Below are positions 41,409 through 50,377 of a stretch of 64,000 nt of DNA, piece after piece. The notes under the pieces were generated by a model. That model was not told the DNA's origin. It searched no databases and saw nothing but the letters and a program-made list of their open reading frames with translations. A program made the position numbers and the translations under genes. This stretch comes from BOKV01 sp041739465 (GTDB taxonomy: Bacteria; Pseudomonadota; Alphaproteobacteria; Rhizobiales; Rhizobiaceae), in contig JBGSNX010000009.1 of NCBI GenBank assembly GCA_041739465.1, positions 1 through 64,000 of the forward strand, in the 5' to 3' direction. The first letter of the stretch is position 1. The number at the start of each line of letters is the position of its first letter.

Positions 41409-42539
41409 ATGCCCTGGAGCAATCAATCCGGCGGAGGCTGGAACAACAACAATTCAGGGCCAGGTGGCCCATGGGGACAAGGTCCGCAAGGACCGCGCGG
41501 TGGCGGGAACCCGCCAGACCTTGAAGAAATCCTGCGGCGTGGCCAGGAACGATTGAAGCGGGCAATGCCCGGCGGCGGCGGCAGTGCGCTCGGAACACCG
41601 CTGTTCTGGGGCATCGGGATTGCAGCAGCGATCCTTCTTTACGCCTACCAATCAATCTACACCGTTCAGCCGGACCAGCGCGGCGTGGAACTTCTGTTCG
41701 GCAAGCCGAAGGAAGAAATCTCGATGCCGGGGCTCCAGTTTGTCCTTTGGCCAATCGAAACGGTCGAAATAGCCAACATTCAGGAACGCCAGCTCGAGAT
41801 TGGCAATACCCAGCGTGCCAACCAGTCGTCCACCGGGCTGATGCTGTCCGGCGACCAGAATATCGTCGATGTGACGTTTTCGATCCTGTATTCAGTGACC
41901 GATCCCAAGGCCTATCTTTTCAGCGTCGCCAACCCTGATGAAACAGTTCGCCAGGTAGCAGAAAGCGCGATGCGTGAAGTCGTGGGTCGCCGTCCTGCCC
42001 AGGACGTGTTCCGTGATGACCGTGGTGGCATTTCCGACCAGGTTCGCGCGACTGTTCAGGAAACCCTCGACAGTTACGGCGTCGGTGTTCAGGTAAACAC
42101 GGTGTCCATCGAGGACGCTGCGCCGCCACGCCCGGTTGCCGATGCATTCGATGAAGTTCAGCGCGCCGAGCAGGACGAAGACCGTCTTGTTGAAGAAGCA
42201 CAAAAATACGCCAACCAGAAACTGGGTGCCGCACGAGGCAAGTCGGCGGAAATTCGCGAAATCGCCGCAGCATATAAAAACCGCGTCGTTCAGGAAGCGA
42301 CCGGTGAGGCCGCACGCTTCACCTCCGTATACAATGAATACGTAAAATCGCCCGATGTGACCCGCAAGCGTCTGTTCCTTGAAACGATGGAGCAGGTGCT
42401 CAAGTCGTCCAACAAGATCATCATCGAGCAGGGTTCAGGCGGGCAGGGCGTGGTTCCATATCTCCCGCTTCCCGAAATCGGCAAGAATCGTCCAGCGCCG
42501 ACGCCATCAGTGTCCGGTCTTACAGGAGTTCAGCAATGA
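41409..42539 (+). CDS. hflK: FtsH protease modulator HflK
   Basis: Inner-membrane SPFH/band-7 protein that forms a complex with HflC around the FtsH protease. 376 residues: an N-terminal Gly/Asn-rich cytoplasmic segment (NQSGGGWNNNNSGPGGPWGQ), one transmembrane helix (FWGIGIAAAILLYAYQSIYT), then the prohibitin-like domain (VQPDQRGVELLFGKPKEEIS; EVVGRRPAQDVFRDDRG). hflC overlaps its end by 4 nt, the conserved order. Confidence 0.96.
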   Translation: MPWSNQSGGGWNNNNSGPGGPWGQGPQGPRGGGNPPDLEEILRRGQERLKRAMPGGGGSALGTPLFWGIGIAAAILLYAYQSIYTVQPDQRGVELLFGKPKEEISMPGLQFVLWPIETVEIANIQERQLEIGNTQRANQSSTGLMLSGDQNIVDVTFSILYSVTDPKAYLFSVANPDETVRQVAESAMREVVGRRPAQDVFRDDRGGISDQVRATVQETLDSYGVGVQVNTVSIEDAAPPRPVADAFDEVQRAEQDEDRLVEEAQKYANQKLGAARGKSAEIREIAAAYKNRVVQEATGEAARFTSVYNEYVKSPDVTRKRLFLETMEQVLKSSNKIIIEQGSGGQGVVPYLPLPEIGKNRPAPTPSVSGLTGVQQ

Positions 42540-43441
42540 GCCGCCTTTCAATCCTTGGCATAGTGGTCGCCGTTATCGGCATCCTTGCCTACAATTCCGT
42601 GTTCGTCGTGAACGAGCGTGAGCAGGCGATCGTGGTGCGTTTTGGTCAGATCCAGGACGTGAAGTCCGAGCCGGGCATCTACTTCAAGATGCCGCTCGCG
42701 ATGCTCGAACTCGACAATGTGCAGATCATTGAAGATCGCAAGCTGCGCTTCGACCTTGACGATATCCGCGTCCAGGTTTCGGGCGGCAAATTCTACGAGG
42801 TCGATGCTTTCGTCCTTTACTCCATTGAGGACGCACGCAAGTTTCGTTCGACCGTTGGCGGCGATCTGACACAGGCGGAGTCTCGGCTTCGCACCCGTCT
42901 CGATTCGGCTTTGCGTCGTTCCTACGGTGTGCGCGGCTTTGAATCAGCGCTTTCCAAGGAGCGCGGTGCGATGATGGCGGAAGTGCGCGAGCAAATCCGC
43001 GCTGACGCCACGGCCCTTGGGATTGCCATCGAGGATGTCCGCATCCGCCGTACGGACCTTACCAAGGAAGTTTCCGACCAGACCTACGAGCGCATGAAGG
43101 CGGAGCGTTTTGCAGAAGCAGAACTGATCCGTGCGCGCGGCAATGAAGGTGCCCAGCGTATTCGCGCGGTTGCAGACAGACAGGTTGTGGAACTTGAATC
43201 GGAAGCCCAGCGCGAATCTGAAATCATGCGCGGCGAGGGCGAAGCCGACCGCAACCGGATCTTTGCCGAAGCGTTCAACAAGGATGCGGAGTTCTTCGAA
43301 TTCTACCGCTCGATGCAGGCCTATACCCAGGCTCTCGATAATTCGGGAACAACCATGGTGCTTTCACCTGAATCCGACTTCTTCCGCTTCTTCGGCAATC
43401 CGGCAGGTCGCGCCAAGGCAACGGCGCCCGGTCAACAGTGA
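42536..43441 (+). CDS. hflC: FtsH protease modulator HflC
   Basis: Partner of HflK, 301 residues. One N-terminal transmembrane helix (LSILGIVVAVIGILAYNSVF) precedes the band-7 domain VNEREQAIVVRFGQIQDVKS, and a long helical region rich in Arg/Glu (RIRRTDLTKEVSDQTYERMK onward) that forms the cage wall. Stop overlaps the start of the DUF2065 gene, and DegP follows, the standard rhizobial membrane quality-control operon. Confidence 0.96.
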   Translation: MSRLSILGIVVAVIGILAYNSVFVVNEREQAIVVRFGQIQDVKSEPGIYFKMPLAMLELDNVQIIEDRKLRFDLDDIRVQVSGGKFYEVDAFVLYSIEDARKFRSTVGGDLTQAESRLRTRLDSALRRSYGVRGFESALSKERGAMMAEVREQIRADATALGIAIEDVRIRRTDLTKEVSDQTYERMKAERFAEAELIRARGNEGAQRIRAVADRQVVELESEAQRESEIMRGEGEADRNRIFAEAFNKDAEFFEFYRSMQAYTQALDNSGTTMVLSPESDFFRFFGNPAGRAKATAPGQQ

Positions 43442-43677
43442 TGCCGCAGACGGCAGCGGGGGTGGCGGAAATGACCAGCCACCCCGGATTGGGTGAAGCC
43501 CTTTTGACGGGCTTCGGCATGATGCTGGTACTGGAAGGCTTGATCTATGCAGGTTTTCCCGGTGCCATCAGGGAGATGGCGCGCCAGTTTCCGTCGATCA
43601 CGGACAATTGGTTTCGTTTTTTCGGAATTGCCGCGATGCTTTGCGGCATCGGCATTGTCTGGCTAGTGCGATCATGA
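43441..43677 (+). CDS. DUF2065 family membrane protein
   Basis: A 78-residue protein with two hydrophobic helices (EALLTGFGMMLVLEGLIYAG and FRFFGIAAMLCGIGIVWLV) and a central ARQFPSIT segment, matching DUF2065. The ATG shares one base with the hflC stop (TGATG); a GTG one codon earlier is possible. Its place between hflC and degP is conserved in rhizobia, suggesting an accessory role in the same membrane quality-control complex, though none is proven. Confidence 0.9.
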   Translation: MPQTAAGVAEMTSHPGLGEALLTGFGMMLVLEGLIYAGFPGAIREMARQFPSITDNWFRFFGIAAMLCGIGIVWLVRS

Positions 43678-43715
43678 GCGGCGGCATTGCCGCACCGAAC
43701 AAAAGGAAAGTCCCC

Positions 43716-45179
43716 ATGATGTTCCCGACTGGAAAAGGTGCATTCACAATCGCGGTTCTGGCAGCCAGCCTGGCTTTTTCACCGATGGTGCCGCCCGCAT
43801 TTGCGCAGCAGGGGCCAAGCTCTGTTGCCGACCTTTCGCAAAAACTGATCGGTGCGGTGGTCAACATCTCCACCTCGCAGAAAGTTGCCAAGGAAAAGCG
43901 CACCCTGCCATTGCCAAAAGCGCCAGAAGGAAGCCCGTTCCAGGAATTCTTCGACGATGTTTTTCCAGACAAGGAAGGTGAAGGCGGCAGTGGCGAAACG
44001 CGTCAGTCGCTGGGATCAGGGTTTGTGATCGATCCTTCCGGTATCATCGTCACCAACAATCACGTCATTGCCGATGCCGATGAGGTCATTGCAAATTTTT
44101 CTGACGGCACCCAGCTTGTTGCGGAAGTGGTTGGCAAGGATACCAAGACTGACATTGCTGTATTGCGGGTAAAGCCTGCAAAACCGCTGACGTCGGTTCC
44201 TTTCGGGGATTCGGAAAAAGCAAGGGTTGGCGACTGGGTGCTGGCAATTGGCAACCCGTTCGGTTTCGGGCGTACCGTGACGCTGGGCATTGTTTCGGCA
44301 ATCGGGCGCGACATCAATTCGGGTCCCTACGACAACTACATCCAGACGGATGCGTCTATCAACAAGGGCAATTCGGGCGGACCGCTGTTTGATATGGCCG
44401 GCAATGTGGTTGGCATCAACACCGCGATCATTTCACCGTCTGGCGGGTCGATCGGCCTTGGCTTTGCGATCCCCTCAAATCTGGCCAAAACCGTCATCGA
44501 TCAGCTCGTCCAGTTTGGTGAGACGCGCCGTGGCTGGATCGGCGTCCAGATCCAGACAGTTACCGACGAGATTGCTGAATCGCTCGGCCTCGACAAGGCG
44601 CGTGGCGCGCTGATTGGCGATGTTTCCAAAGGCGGCCCTGCAGAAGTTGCAGGCATCAAATCTGGCGACGTGGTGCTTTCATTTGATGGAAAACCGGTTG
44701 AGGAAATGCGCGATCTGCCAAAGATTGTAGCAGATACGCCGGTCGAGAAAGAAGTTCAGGTTGTCGTGCTGCGCAAGGGCAAGGAAGAAACCCTGACTGC
44801 AAAAGTTGGCTTGCTGGAAGACAGTGACGCCAAGAAGGCTTCGCTGGAACTGCCTCAGCCTGAGGTTGAGGCGGCGCCCGTGGGCAAGCTTTTCGGGATG
44901 ACTTTGAAGGAACTCACTGACGAAACCCGGGAAGCTGGCAAGGTTGGTGCAGACGTCAAGGGCGTTCTGGTTGCGGAAGTGGACGCCGGAAGCCTGGCTG
45001 CCGACAAGGGCATCGAGGTGGGCGAGATCATTGTCGAAGTTGGCCAGGAAGTTGTTTCAAACGCACGGGAAGTTTCCGACCGGATTGAAGCAATCCGCAA
45101 GGAAGGCCGCAAAACTGCGCTGGTCATGGTCTCCAGCCCGAAGGGCGATGTTCGGTTCGTCGTGCTGCGGGTCGAATAA
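43716..45179 (+). CDS. Periplasmic Do/DegP-like serine protease (hflKC operon copy)
   Basis: Second HtrA-type protease of the window, 487 residues. A signal peptide ends at PPAFA; the triad is His116 (TNNHVIADA), Asp146 (DTKTDIAVLRV) and Ser220 (GNSGGPLF); two PDZ domains span about residues 280-370 and 395-485. The AAGGAAAG Shine-Dalgarno favours this ATG over one overlapping the DUF2065 stop. Unlike the copy at 4859 it lacks the Gly/Pro-rich insertion and sits in the hflKC operon, so the two proteins probably serve different tasks. A bidirectional terminator follows. Confidence 0.93.
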   Translation: MMFPTGKGAFTIAVLAASLAFSPMVPPAFAQQGPSSVADLSQKLIGAVVNISTSQKVAKEKRTLPLPKAPEGSPFQEFFDDVFPDKEGEGGSGETRQSLGSGFVIDPSGIIVTNNHVIADADEVIANFSDGTQLVAEVVGKDTKTDIAVLRVKPAKPLTSVPFGDSEKARVGDWVLAIGNPFGFGRTVTLGIVSAIGRDINSGPYDNYIQTDASINKGNSGGPLFDMAGNVVGINTAIISPSGGSIGLGFAIPSNLAKTVIDQLVQFGETRRGWIGVQIQTVTDEIAESLGLDKARGALIGDVSKGGPAEVAGIKSGDVVLSFDGKPVEEMRDLPKIVADTPVEKEVQVVVLRKGKEETLTAKVGLLEDSDAKKASLELPQPEVEAAPVGKLFGMTLKELTDETREAGKVGADVKGVLVAEVDAGSLAADKGIEVGEIIVEVGQEVVSNAREVSDRIEAIRKEGRKTALVMVSSPKGDVRFVVLRVE

Positions 45180-45188
45180 GCGACCCGC

Positions 45189-45218
45189 TTTTGTCGGCGG
45201 TTTTCTCAGCCGACAAAA
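45189..45218. terminator. Bidirectional terminator between degP copy and serB
   Basis: Perfect 10-bp inverted repeat TTTTGTCGGC / GCCGACAAAA with a 10-nt loop, flanked by T and A runs. The serB stop codon lies in the loop. Confidence 0.85.
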
Positions 45219-46093
45219 TCTTGCTGACGGTAGCCCTGCAGATACAGCAGCGCGGTCAGATCGCCGTGATTTATGCGGATGCGGGTCTGGTTTGCGACGA
45301 AAGGTTTGGCATGCAAGGCGACGCCTGTGCCGGCCAGCGCGAGCATGCCAAGGTCATTGGCACCATCTCCAACAGCAATGAACTGCGCAGGTGAAAGGCC
45401 GTGTTTGGTGGCAATCGCCGAAAGTGCATCCGCCTTGGCTTCGCGGCCCAAAATCGGCTCCACGACTTCGCCGGTAAAGTGGTCACCCTCTTCAATCAGC
45501 ACATTGGCGCGATGCTCGTGAAATCCAAGCGCGGCGGCAATTTCTGAAGTAAACCGCGTAAAGCCGCCAGAAATGAGCGCGGTCCAGGCACCATTGGCCC
45601 GCATCGTGGCAACCAGTTCCCGCCCGCCGGCTGCATAGGTGATCCGGGTTTTCAGGACTTCATCGACGACGCTGATCGGCATGCCTTTCAACAGGCCGAC
45701 GCGTTCGCGCAATGCAGCTTCAAAGTTGATTTCGCCATTCATCGAGCGGGCGGTCACTTGCGCTACCATCTCACCGACGCCGAACAAATCTGCCAGTTCG
45801 TCAATGCATTCCTGATCGATCATGGTTGAATCCATGTCGGCAATCAGGCCCGATTTTCTTCGGGTTGCGGCAGGCTGCACTGCCGCGTCGACCGGCCTGC
45901 CCTGAACCAATACTGCAAGGGTGGCTTCGGCTTCTTCGCGTTTCGTGTTAACCGGCAATGTGAGGTCGCAAGCGACGCGTTGCGACAGCCAGTGAACTTC
46001 ACGGGCACCAACCGCCCGTGCTGCGGCATTCACAAACGCGTCGTCAAGCGCCAGCTCCAAAGGATTGGCGATCAAAGTGGCAACAAATTTCAT
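45206..46093 (-). CDS. serB: Phosphoserine phosphatase SerB
   Basis: HAD phosphatase for the last step of serine biosynthesis, 295 residues. The N-terminal ~85 residues form the regulatory-type extension of long SerB proteins. The catalytic motif is DMDSTMID (nucleophile and acid Asp), followed by the substrate loop CIDELADLFGVGEMVAQVTA, motif II ALISGGFTRFT, the Lys of motif III near HGLSPAQ, and GDGANDLGML (motif IV). The ATG chosen is followed by MKFVATLIANP; 33 open upstream codons overlap the divergent miaA region and are not used. Confidence 0.95.
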   Translation of the reverse strand: MKFVATLIANPLELALDDAFVNAAARAVGAREVHWLSQRVACDLTLPVNTKREEAEATLAVLVQGRPVDAAVQPAATRRKSGLIADMDSTMIDQECIDELADLFGVGEMVAQVTARSMNGEINFEAALRERVGLLKGMPISVVDEVLKTRITYAAGGRELVATMRANGAWTALISGGFTRFTSEIAAALGFHEHRANVLIEEGDHFTGEVVEPILGREAKADALSAIATKHGLSPAQFIAVGDGANDLGMLALAGTGVALHAKPFVANQTRIRINHGDLTALLYLQGYRQQDFVG

Positions 46094-46131
46094 GCTATTT
46101 CCCACAACCCCCGCCGCAAGGAAGCCAAGCA

Positions 46132-47043
46132 GTGACTGACCTTCCGGATGCAATCCTGATAGCTGGGCCGACTGCCGGGGGCAAGAGTGCACTGGCTCTG
46201 GAACTGGCAGCCAAAACCGGCGGTGCCATCGTGAACTGCGACTCCATGCAGGTCTATGACGGTTTGTCGATCCTCACTGCCAGACCCGATGCCGCAGCAT
46301 TGCAGCAGGCTGACCATCTGCTTTACGGGCATGTTGCGCCATCGGAGCACTTTTCGGTTGCAAAGTGGCTTGTGCAGGCAAGAGGGACTTTTGAAAGTCT
46401 GCGGCTTCAAGGGCGCACAGCGATTTTTGTTGGCGGAACAGGGTTGTATTTCAAGGCGTTACTTGAGGGGCTTTCCAGCATTCCGCAGATCGATCCGGCA
46501 ATCCGGCAACATTGGCGCGCCTTTGCCCTGACCGAGCCGGAAGGACTCCACCCGGCATTGCTGCACCGGGACCCCGTGGCAGCCGCAAGGCTCAATCCCG
46601 GTGATCGCCAGCGACTGGTGCGTGCCCTTGAGGTGTTTGACACGACCGGTCGCAGCATCGTCGAGTTCCAGGCCGAAATGGGCGAACCTGTCATTTCTCC
46701 ACAGGCAATCAGATGGCAAATGGTTGTTGAACCACAGCGTGAAATTCTTCACCAGCGAATCGAGGCGCGTTTCGATGCAATGCTGGCAAATGGTGTCCTC
46801 GATGAAGTTGCCAAATTCACCGCGCTCCAATTGCCAAATTCACTGCCAGTCATGAAAGCGATCGGACTGACCCAGCTGTCAGCGTATTTGCGCGGAGAAA
46901 TGGCATTGCAAGAGGCGGTGTTGCTCTCAAAAGCCGCCACACGGCAATACGCCAAGCGGCAGTCGACCTGGTTCAGAAACCAGTTCGGACCGGAATGGCA
47001 ACGAAATGCTTCAATTCAAACGATATTAGAAACAAGACATTAA
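46132..47043 (+). CDS. miaA: tRNA dimethylallyltransferase MiaA (GTG start)
   Basis: Adds a dimethylallyl group to A37 of tRNAs reading UNN codons. 303 residues with the P-loop ILIAGPTAGGKSALALELA, the anticodon-binding NCDSMQVYDGLSILTARP, GGTGLYFKALLEGL and, near the end, ATRQYAKRQSTWFRNQ. The GTG start places the P-loop at the usual distance from the N-terminus and has AAGGAAG upstream; the earlier in-frame ATG overlaps serB and is not credible. Only 38 nt separate it from divergent serB, so promoters overlap. Confidence 0.95.
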   Translation: MTDLPDAILIAGPTAGGKSALALELAAKTGGAIVNCDSMQVYDGLSILTARPDAAALQQADHLLYGHVAPSEHFSVAKWLVQARGTFESLRLQGRTAIFVGGTGLYFKALLEGLSSIPQIDPAIRQHWRAFALTEPEGLHPALLHRDPVAAARLNPGDRQRLVRALEVFDTTGRSIVEFQAEMGEPVISPQAIRWQMVVEPQREILHQRIEARFDAMLANGVLDEVAKFTALQLPNSLPVMKAIGLTQLSAYLRGEMALQEAVLLSKAATRQYAKRQSTWFRNQFGPEWQRNASIQTILETRH

Positions 47044-47118
47044 CCATGTCCGTTCACCGCCCTTTCAGTCAACTGCAGTATGAAAATGCCCGGGGGCCTG
47101 TTTTGGGCGGAATGCTAA

Positions 47119-48303
47119 ATGCGCAGTGGATTTTCAACACGAAATTTCGACATCGTGATGGTCATGGACGCCATCCTGATCTCGATGGCGTGTCTACTTG
47201 TCATCCTTGCTTATCGTGAGATTGCCGAGGCGCCAAGCCGGCACAGCCAGGATCTGGCGCTGACAGTCATGGCTGTCTCTGACGATCTTTCCAGCGAAGA
47301 TGATCTGAGCGGCTTGCGCCTTGATGCCGATGGGGCGATCCATTTTCGCCGGCGTTTGGAAGCTGCCCGAAAGCAGGTCAGCCGTGCACGCGACAATGCT
47401 GAACTATCAATTTATTCGGATCATCCAAACTTTGATGGCCAAAGTGCCTCCAGCGATCCTTTTCGCGTAAGCGCGTTGCAAGCGATCCGTTCAGGGCAAA
47501 GCAGCTTTGTAGCAAATTCAACCATGGCGGGGGTCAGCTATGTGCGGATTGCCGCGCCGCTTGTTGCATCTTCAAACTGCGGATCATGCGAAGACGCCGG
47601 CAAACCAGTCTTTGCCAAAGGGGACACTATCGGCATTCGCGAAGTGATCATCCCCGTTGGCGATGCCTTTGCCAAAACCGTTCAAAAACTGCTTTTCGCC
47701 TGCGGCATGCTTGCATCCGCGCTGATGGTTTTTCTTGGGATCATCATTCCGATGATCAAGCGGAACCGCCATGAAAAGGCACAGATGCAAAATCTTGCCG
47801 CAACCATGGAAGTTCAGGCAACGACAGACCCTCTCACCGGCTTGCACAACAGGCGGTATTTTGAAGGCGCGCTGCAAAAATTCCTGGATCAGTTCAACGC
47901 TGCAAAGGCCACACTTGGGTTGCTGGTTTTCGATCTTGACCACTTCAAGAAGGTCAATGACACCCATGGCCATGATGCAGGTGACATGGTGCTGCGCGAG
48001 GTCGCATTGCGGCTGAAAGCAATCACCCGCGAAAACGACATCGTTGCCCGTATTGGCGGCGAGGAATTCGCAGTGATCACGCCCTATGCCAACATGGAGC
48101 AATTGCTTGCAGTTGCCGAGCGCTACCGCAGCATGATCGGCGCGCTCAATATTCCGGTTGGAAACGTCATCCTGAAGCCGACCATCTCGATTGGTGTTGC
48201 CACCAATTCCTCAGGCGTCCAGCATGCTGCCGACCTGTTCAAGGCTGCCGACCAGAAGCTTTACCAAGCCAAGCGTGAGGGACGTAACCGGGTGGCTGCC
48301 TGA
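47119..48303 (+). CDS. Membrane-bound diguanylate cyclase (GGDEF) with periplasmic sensor domain
   Basis: A 394-residue c-di-GMP synthase. An N-terminal helix (IVMVMDAILISMACLLVILA) and a second helix near residue 200 (LLFACGMLASALMVFLGIII) flank a ~160-residue periplasmic region that resembles DUF3365/Tll0287-type sensors, including NCGSCED; the His needed for a c-type haem motif is absent. The GGDEF domain is complete: DPLTGLHNRRYFE, LLVFDLDHFKKVNDTHGHDA, and active-site GGEEF. RxxD (REND) five residues before GGEEF is the product-inhibition I-site, so the enzyme should be active and feedback-regulated. Confidence 0.92.
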   Translation: MRSGFSTRNFDIVMVMDAILISMACLLVILAYREIAEAPSRHSQDLALTVMAVSDDLSSEDDLSGLRLDADGAIHFRRRLEAARKQVSRARDNAELSIYSDHPNFDGQSASSDPFRVSALQAIRSGQSSFVANSTMAGVSYVRIAAPLVASSNCGSCEDAGKPVFAKGDTIGIREVIIPVGDAFAKTVQKLLFACGMLASALMVFLGIIIPMIKRNRHEKAQMQNLAATMEVQATTDPLTGLHNRRYFEGALQKFLDQFNAAKATLGLLVFDLDHFKKVNDTHGHDAGDMVLREVALRLKAITRENDIVARIGGEEFAVITPYANMEQLLAVAERYRSMIGALNIPVGNVILKPTISIGVATNSSGVQHAADLFKAADQKLYQAKREGRNRVAA

Positions 48304-48379
48304 TAATTGTCTTGCGCAAAGCCTGTTGACGGAATGCAAGGCCGCCATTAGTGTTCGGAAATTGAAAACGGAGACTGTG

Positions 48380-48433
48380 ATGACAAAGTTCATCATTCTT
48401 GTGGTTAGCAGGCGCACACGCGTGGCGGATTGA
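48380..48433 (+). CDS. ilvBN leader peptide (branched-chain amino acid attenuator)
   Basis: A 17-residue peptide MTKFIILVVSRRTRVAD whose codons 5-9 are Ile-Ile-Leu-Val-Val, just upstream of a terminator and of ilvB. Stalling at these codons when branched-chain aminoacyl-tRNAs are scarce would alter RNA folding. GGAG lies about 6 nt upstream of the ATG. Confidence 0.85.
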   Translation: MTKFIILVVSRRTRVAD

Positions 48434-48493
48434 CCCGCCGGCTCGATGCAGCGTGTGCGCAGAACAAAGGCTCCGGAAGGGGCCTTTTTTATT
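48412..48493 (+). promoter_or_regulatory. ilvBN transcription attenuator
   Basis: The leader-peptide frame overlaps GCGCACACGC (48412-48421), which pairs perfectly with GCGTGTGCGC (48451-48460). A terminator follows: AAAGGCTCC, loop GGAA, GGGGCCTTT and a T run (48466-48490). The GGCGG...CCGCC mini-hairpin between them spans the leader stop. The layout is that of a ribosome-mediated attenuator; I did not find an obvious antiterminator pairing with the terminator 5' arm, so the exact switch needs folding. Confidence 0.85.
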
Positions 48494-48573
48494 GTCCGAA
48501 AACGGCTGATTGCCGTTGGAATTCAACAACTGACACGGCCTGAAACTGGCCAGCAAAACGGATAGTCAAGAAG

Positions 48574-50346
48574 ATGAGCAAGAAGCAGCAAATGACCGGT
48601 GCGGAAATGGTGATCACGGCTCTGGTCGAGCACGGGGTGGACACGATTTTCGGCTATCCCGGCGGCGCCGTCCTGCCGATTTATGACGAATTGTTCCAGC
48701 AGGAAAAAGTCCGGCACATCCTGGTGCGGCATGAACAGGGTGCTGGCCACGCTGCTGAAGGCTACGCCCGTTCGACCGGCAGGCCGGGTGTGTTTCTTGT
48801 AACTTCCGGCCCCGGCGCCACGAATGCGGTAACGCCACTTCAAGATGCATTGATGGATTCAATTCCGCTTGTTTGCATCACTGGCCAGGTACCGACAGCG
48901 CTTATCGGGTCCGATGCGTTTCAGGAAGCTGACACCGTCGGCATTACCCGGCCCTGCACAAAGCACAATTGGCTGGTTCGCTCGGTTGAAGAGCTGCCAT
49001 TGATCCTGCACGAGGCGTTTTATGTTGCGACCAGCGGCAGGCCCGGTCCGGTGCTCATCGACATTCCCAAGGACGTCCAGTTTGCCACCGGCACCTACAT
49101 CCCGAAGGCGCAGTTCAAGCATCGCAGCTATCGCCCGCAATTGTCCGGCGATCTCAAGCAGATACAGGCTGCAATCGAGTTGATGGCAAGCGCCAAAAAG
49201 CCGTTGTTCTATACTGGCGGCGGCGTAATCAACTCAGGCAAGGAAGCCAGCCATTTGCTGCGGGAACTGGTGGAGTTGACCGGATTTCCGATCACATCAA
49301 CCCTGATGGGCCTTGGTGCTTATCCAGCCAGCGGCAAGCATTGGCTCGGCATGCTCGGCATGCATGGCACCTACGAAGCAAACATGGCGATGCACGATTG
49401 CGACGTGATGATTTGTGTGGGCGCGCGGTTTGATGACCGCATCACCGGCCGGCTCAATGCGTTCGCACCACACTCGAAGAAGATCCACATCGATATCGAC
49501 CCGTCTTCGATCAACAAGAATGTTCGCGTGCAGGTGCCCATTGTTGGGGATGTCGGGCATGTTCTTGAGGACATGCTGCGCCTTTGGAGGGCGCATGCGG
49601 CCAAACCGGAAAAGGCCGCGTTGGCGAAATGGAACGAGCAGATCAACACCTGGCGAGCACGCGATTGCCTTGCATATCGTCCTTCCAAGGAAGTGATCAT
49701 GCCGCAATATGCGGTGCAGCGGTTGTATGAACTCACCAAGGACCGTGACACCTACATTACAACCGAAGTCGGACAGCACCAGATGTGGGCGGCGCAGTTC
49801 TATCATTTCGAACAACCCAACCGCTGGATGACATCGGGCGGGCTTGGCACGATGGGCTATGGCCTGCCGGCTGCGTTGGGTGTGCAGATTGCGCATCCTG
49901 ATGCTCTGGTCATCGACATTGCGGGAGATGCATCCATCCAGATGTGCATCCAGGAAATGTCGGCAGCTATTCAGTTCGATGCGCCCATCAAGATTTTCAT
50001 CCTCAACAACCAGTACATGGGGATGGTGAGGCAGTGGCAGCAATTGCTGCATGGCAACCGGCTCTCGCACAGCTACACCGAAGCCATGCCTGATTTCGTC
50101 AAGCTGGCGGAGGCCTATGGCGGGGTCGGCATTCGGTGCGAAAAACCCGGTGATCTCGACGATGCGATCCTTGAAATGATCAATGTTCGCAGACCCGTCA
50201 TTTTCGATTGCCGTGTTTCAACGCTCGCCAATTGCTTCCCAATGATCCCATCGGGCAAGGCGCACAATGAAATGCTGCTGCCGGACGAAGCCAGCGACGA
50301 AGCCGTTGCCACGGCAATCGACGTCAAAGGCCGGCAACTGGTTTAA
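48574..50346 (+). CDS. ilvB: Acetolactate synthase large (catalytic) subunit
   Basis: TPP-dependent enzyme that condenses pyruvate (or pyruvate with 2-ketobutyrate) in the first common step of valine, leucine and isoleucine synthesis. 590 residues: N-terminal VDTIFGYPGGAVLPIYDEL and RHEQGAGHAAEGYARSTGRP (activating Glu), FAD-region MLGMHGTYEANMAMHDCDVM, and the C-terminal TPP/Mg motif GDASIQMCIQEMSA followed by NNQYMGMVRQWQ. Expression is expected to be controlled by the upstream attenuator. The regulatory subunit ilvN follows after 31 nt. Confidence 0.97.
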   Translation: MSKKQQMTGAEMVITALVEHGVDTIFGYPGGAVLPIYDELFQQEKVRHILVRHEQGAGHAAEGYARSTGRPGVFLVTSGPGATNAVTPLQDALMDSIPLVCITGQVPTALIGSDAFQEADTVGITRPCTKHNWLVRSVEELPLILHEAFYVATSGRPGPVLIDIPKDVQFATGTYIPKAQFKHRSYRPQLSGDLKQIQAAIELMASAKKPLFYTGGGVINSGKEASHLLRELVELTGFPITSTLMGLGAYPASGKHWLGMLGMHGTYEANMAMHDCDVMICVGARFDDRITGRLNAFAPHSKKIHIDIDPSSINKNVRVQVPIVGDVGHVLEDMLRLWRAHAAKPEKAALAKWNEQINTWRARDCLAYRPSKEVIMPQYAVQRLYELTKDRDTYITTEVGQHQMWAAQFYHFEQPNRWMTSGGLGTMGYGLPAALGVQIAHPDALVIDIAGDASIQMCIQEMSAAIQFDAPIKIFILNNQYMGMVRQWQQLLHGNRLSHSYTEAMPDFVKLAEAYGGVGIRCEKPGDLDDAILEMINVRRPVIFDCRVSTLANCFPMIPSGKAHNEMLLPDEASDEAVATAIDVKGRQLV

Positions 50347-50377
50347 CCTCCGCAATCGTGCAAGAAAGTCACTTCCA

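Noticed and set aside
47560..47610. Possible c-type haem site in the sensor domain of the diguanylate cyclase
   Set aside because: The motif reads CGSCE, without the His needed for CxxCH haem attachment.
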